Below, piece by piece: positions 62,051 through 64,000 of a stretch of 64,000 bases of DNA; position 1 is the stretch's first letter; each line of letters begins with the position of its first letter. Below the pieces are notes generated by a model. It was given only the letters and a program-made list of their open reading frames with translations. It made no database searches and was not told the origin of the DNA. The DNA comes from Methylobacterium sp. FF17 (GTDB lineage Bacteria; Pseudomonadota; Alphaproteobacteria; Rhizobiales; Beijerinckiaceae): assembly GCF_025813715.1 (NCBI RefSeq), contig NZ_CP107532.1, forward strand, positions 2,542,001 through 2,606,000, in the 5' to 3' direction. The translations under genes and the position numbers were made by a program.

Positions 62051-62377
62051 ATGCGGACCGTTCTCGCCAAGGTCGCCAAGGGTTCTGCCGGGCCGCTCGC
62101 AACGCTTCTCGCCGTGCCGCTCCTCGGACCGCTCGCCGTCCGGGCCGAGCCCGCTCTGCCGGGCGACGTGACGGCGTACGTGACGCGGCTGCGAGACTGC
62201 AACCATTGGGGCGGGGAGGATGCCACGGACGCGGCGCGCGGCCGGGCCATCGCGGCGGCCGTGAAGCGCCTGCGCTGCGACGCCGCCGAGGCGGACGAGC
62301 GGACCCTGCGACGGCGCCACCGGGGCGACCCCACCATCCTGAAGGCCCTCGACCAGGCGCGCGATGCGGACGGCTGA
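62051..62377 (+). CDS. small exported helical protein
   Basis: 108 aa. Signal MRTVLAKVAKGSAGPLATLL to about VRA. The mature part reads VTAYVTRLRDCNHWGGEDAT, AIAAAVKRLRCDAAEADERT and LRRRHRGDPTILKALDQARD, a two-helix fold with two Cys. Similar small proteins recur in alphaproteobacteria without function. Overlaps the next membrane gene by 14 bp. Confidence 0.65.
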   Translation: MRTVLAKVAKGSAGPLATLLAVPLLGPLAVRAEPALPGDVTAYVTRLRDCNHWGGEDATDAARGRAIAAAVKRLRCDAAEADERTLRRRHRGDPTILKALDQARDADG

Positions 62378-62849
62378 GCGGGGCCCCGACGCCGGCGATC
62401 CGGTCCGACGCTGCGTCCTGCGGCTGCTGCACGTTCCGCTCCTCGGGCTGCTGCTGGCGCTCGGCCTCGCCCCGGTCTTCCTGCTGTTTCCCCTCCTGTT
62501 CGCCGAACCCGGAACCGATCCGACCTTGCGGCCCGTCGAACTCTGGCTCGGCACGGCCCTCGTCGGCGGCCTCGTCGGCACCGTGGAAGGCGCGGCGCGG
62601 CCCCTCTACCGGGCGGCCGGCCTCGTCCTTGCCGTCGGCCTGCTCTCGATCCCGGTCCCGCACGGGCTCGCGCGCTGGCTCGGCCTCGATGGGGAAGCCG
62701 CCCTCGACGCCCACCCGTACGAGATCTGGCTTGCGGCGTGGTTTTCGGCCTGGGTTTTGGCTTGGGTTTTGGCTTGGCTCGGCCTCGTGCTCCTGGGCCG
62801 GCACCTCCCGGCGCGACGCGCCCGCATCGACCGTGCGGCCGTTCGATGA
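62364..62849 (+). CDS. membrane protein
   Basis: 161 aa, three to four hydrophobic segments (PLLGLLLALGLAPVFLLFPL, LGTALVGGLVGTVEGAARPL, AAGLVLAVGLLSIPV, AAWFSAWVLAWVLAWLGLVL). The last segment coincides with a short tandem nucleotide repeat (GGTTTTGGCTTGGG-type, about 62740-62775), giving the Trp-Leu-Ala periodicity. No family recognised. Confidence 0.55.
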   Translation: MRTAERGPDAGDPVRRCVLRLLHVPLLGLLLALGLAPVFLLFPLLFAEPGTDPTLRPVELWLGTALVGGLVGTVEGAARPLYRAAGLVLAVGLLSIPVPHGLARWLGLDGEAALDAHPYEIWLAAWFSAWVLAWVLAWLGLVLLGRHLPARRARIDRAAVR

Positions 62850-62901
62850 CGGCGCCGTTCGAGGATTCTGGTCGGGGATTCTCGGCGATGATCGTCCCGC
62901 C

Positions 62902-63594
62902 ATGATTGCCCCTCGGTCCGACGGGACGCGAAGGGCGGCCCTCATCGTCGGCGGCTGCGGTGTCGTCGTGTTCGGCTGGGCCCTCGTCGCCTACGCGCCG
63001 GCCCCGGGGATCGCCGCGGCCGTCGTCGCGGTGCCGGCGTTCGCCCGCGCGGCGAAGCGCCGGGTCGCGGCCTTCCTGGCCCTGGCGGTCTTCTCTGCTG
63101 CCGTGATCTGGGCGGCGTTCGGAACGACGACGGGCTACTTCGTTCTGAACCGATCGCGGCTCGACGCCGTGGTGGCGCAGATCGCGGCCATGCCCACCCT
63201 GGTGTCCTTCGAACGCGGGCGGGACGATCCTCCGGCGGAGGCGGAGCGAACGGCGTGGTGGGAGAGCACCCGCCTCGTCAACGGCCAGCGCGTCACCCCG
63301 TACCGCCCGCAAGGCGCGCGCGACACGGACAGCCTGCGGGAGATCGACGTCCTGCGGGAACTCGGGGTTCCCTACGACCGCTACCGCGCCCTCTGCGACG
63401 CCCTCGAACGCCTCGGGCTCGCGGGGTTCACCCGCGGTCCCGGCGGCGAGATCGGCCTGGACGAACCGATCCCGGGGGGCACGCCCTGGGGCACGTCGTT
63501 CTTGTACCGGCCGGACGACGTGTTTCCGGCCGCCTCCGAGGCCGAGAGCGACCGCCGCCTCGCGCCGAACTGGTTTTTCGTGTCGCGGGGCTGA
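62902..63594 (+). CDS. membrane-anchored protein of unknown function
   Basis: 230 aa. Two N-terminal membrane helices (AALIVGGCGVVVFGWALVAY and VAAFLALAVFSAAVIWAAFG), then a soluble domain (MPTLVSFERGRDDPPAEAER, YDRYRALCDALERLGLAGFT, SFLYRPDDVFPAASEAESDR) of 150 residues. No named family. It ends 3 bp before the convergent gene. Confidence 0.6.
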   Translation: MIAPRSDGTRRAALIVGGCGVVVFGWALVAYAPAPGIAAAVVAVPAFARAAKRRVAAFLALAVFSAAVIWAAFGTTTGYFVLNRSRLDAVVAQIAAMPTLVSFERGRDDPPAEAERTAWWESTRLVNGQRVTPYRPQGARDTDSLREIDVLRELGVPYDRYRALCDALERLGLAGFTRGPGGEIGLDEPIPGGTPWGTSFLYRPDDVFPAASEAESDRRLAPNWFFVSRG

Positions 63595-63597
63595 GAT

Positions 63598-63948
63598 TTA
63601 CCGAACAACGCCGCCGGGTTCTTGGAGGGAAGGGCGGGCGCGCGAGGCCTCCGCCGTGGTGATGGTGCCGGTCCCGAGCAGGGCCGCGAACACGAGCATC
63701 GGCACGGCCCAGACCTGCATCGGCAGCCCCCAAAAGGCGTGGTCGCGCCCGGCCGGCCCGAAGGTCGTGCCGTGGTTCCAGCGCCATCCGAGACCGAGGA
63801 CGGCGAGCGCCGCGAGACTCATGGTGAGGCAGACCGCCCTGTCAACTTCCGGCCCGTCGACCTGCCGCAGGACGATCAGGGGCAGGAACATCGCCAGCGC
63901 CACGAAGAGGACGACCCAGTAGCCGCGCCCGGTCCAGAAGACGATCAT
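63598..63948 (-). CDS. three-helix membrane protein
   Basis: 116 aa. Hydrophobic segments GYWVVLFVALAMFLPLIVLR, LTMSLAALAVLGLGWRWNHG and LPMQVWAVPMLVFAALLGTG. No family recognised. Convergent with the preceding gene. Confidence 0.55.
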   Translation of the reverse strand: MIVFWTGRGYWVVLFVALAMFLPLIVLRQVDGPEVDRAVCLTMSLAALAVLGLGWRWNHGTTFGPAGRDHAFWGLPMQVWAVPMLVFAALLGTGTITTAEASRARPSLQEPGGVVR

Positions 63949-64000
63949 GTACTGGTCCTTATCCCTCGTGTTTCGGAGCGATCCGCCCGGGCCGTGACCG

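Noticed and set aside
62740..62780. Tandem nucleotide repeat as a regulatory or phase-variable element
   Set aside because: It lies inside the membrane-protein frame and encodes a regular Trp/Leu/Ala helix; too few and imperfect copies to argue phase variation.

Overview
The window is very GC-rich. Its gene content (ubiA edge, alphaproteobacterial glutamate-cysteine ligase, many Gly/Tyr-rich or small exported proteins, many LysR/MarR/TetR/HxlR switches) fits a Hyphomicrobiales bacterium. Methylobacterium or Methylorubrum is my best guess from overall style; no rRNA or other species marker is present. I found no convincing tRNA, rRNA, CRISPR array or intact insertion sequence.

Layout. 1-5 kb is housekeeping: partial ubiA, rsmE, a GCS2-type glutamate-cysteine ligase, a TusA-like protein and a Nudix hydrolase. 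5-11 kb is a compact surface-polysaccharide set on the minus strand (WecG/TagA transferase, Wzz-like protein, two glycosyltransferases). 11-17 kb holds an SDR/HxlR divergent pair, small exported proteins, an SMP-30 lactonase-like protein, a GhrA-type reductase and a ketopantoate-reductase-like protein. 17-20 kb has a long regulatory region and a secreted beta-helix/RTX protein. 20-22.3 kb is a DUF350-DUF1190-glutathionylspermidine-synthase-like operon resembling E. coli yjfL-yjfM-yjfC.

The centre of interest is 22.5-37.7 kb, two defence-like or stress-like modules on the plus strand. The first is SWIM - DUF5691 - MoxR AAA ATPase - DUF5682 - VWA, with ATGA or TGATG overlaps at three of its four junctions (a 270 bp gap precedes DUF5682); it resembles the E. 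coli yehLMPQ neighbourhood. The second is a complete tripartite retron that I assign to type XIII: a WGR/ARM-HEAT protein, a winged-helix/SWIM protein, a structured msr-msd RNA with a 16 bp a1/a2 pairing and an AGC branch site, and a retron-type reverse transcriptase. A 16-codon leader ORF with a strong ribosome site precedes it, and the RT carries long extra N- and C-terminal regions, including a predicted membrane hairpin.

37.8-55 kb is an accessory stretch of small regulator/enzyme pairs: NmrA-like/LysR, MarR-ABM-FAD monooxygenase, RidA, OYE/LysR, TetR/GST. It also has a transposase remnant and a three-copy dispersed repeat. Within it lies a D-threonate-type acid-sugar catabolic operon (KdgT, DUF1537 kinase, PdxA2, DeoR, Gfo/Idh) with two paired TGCGCA operator candidates, followed by a Tat amidase. 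55-64 kb is a run of small exported or membrane proteins of unknown function. Two of these and the GST are interrupted by apparent single-base frameshifts.
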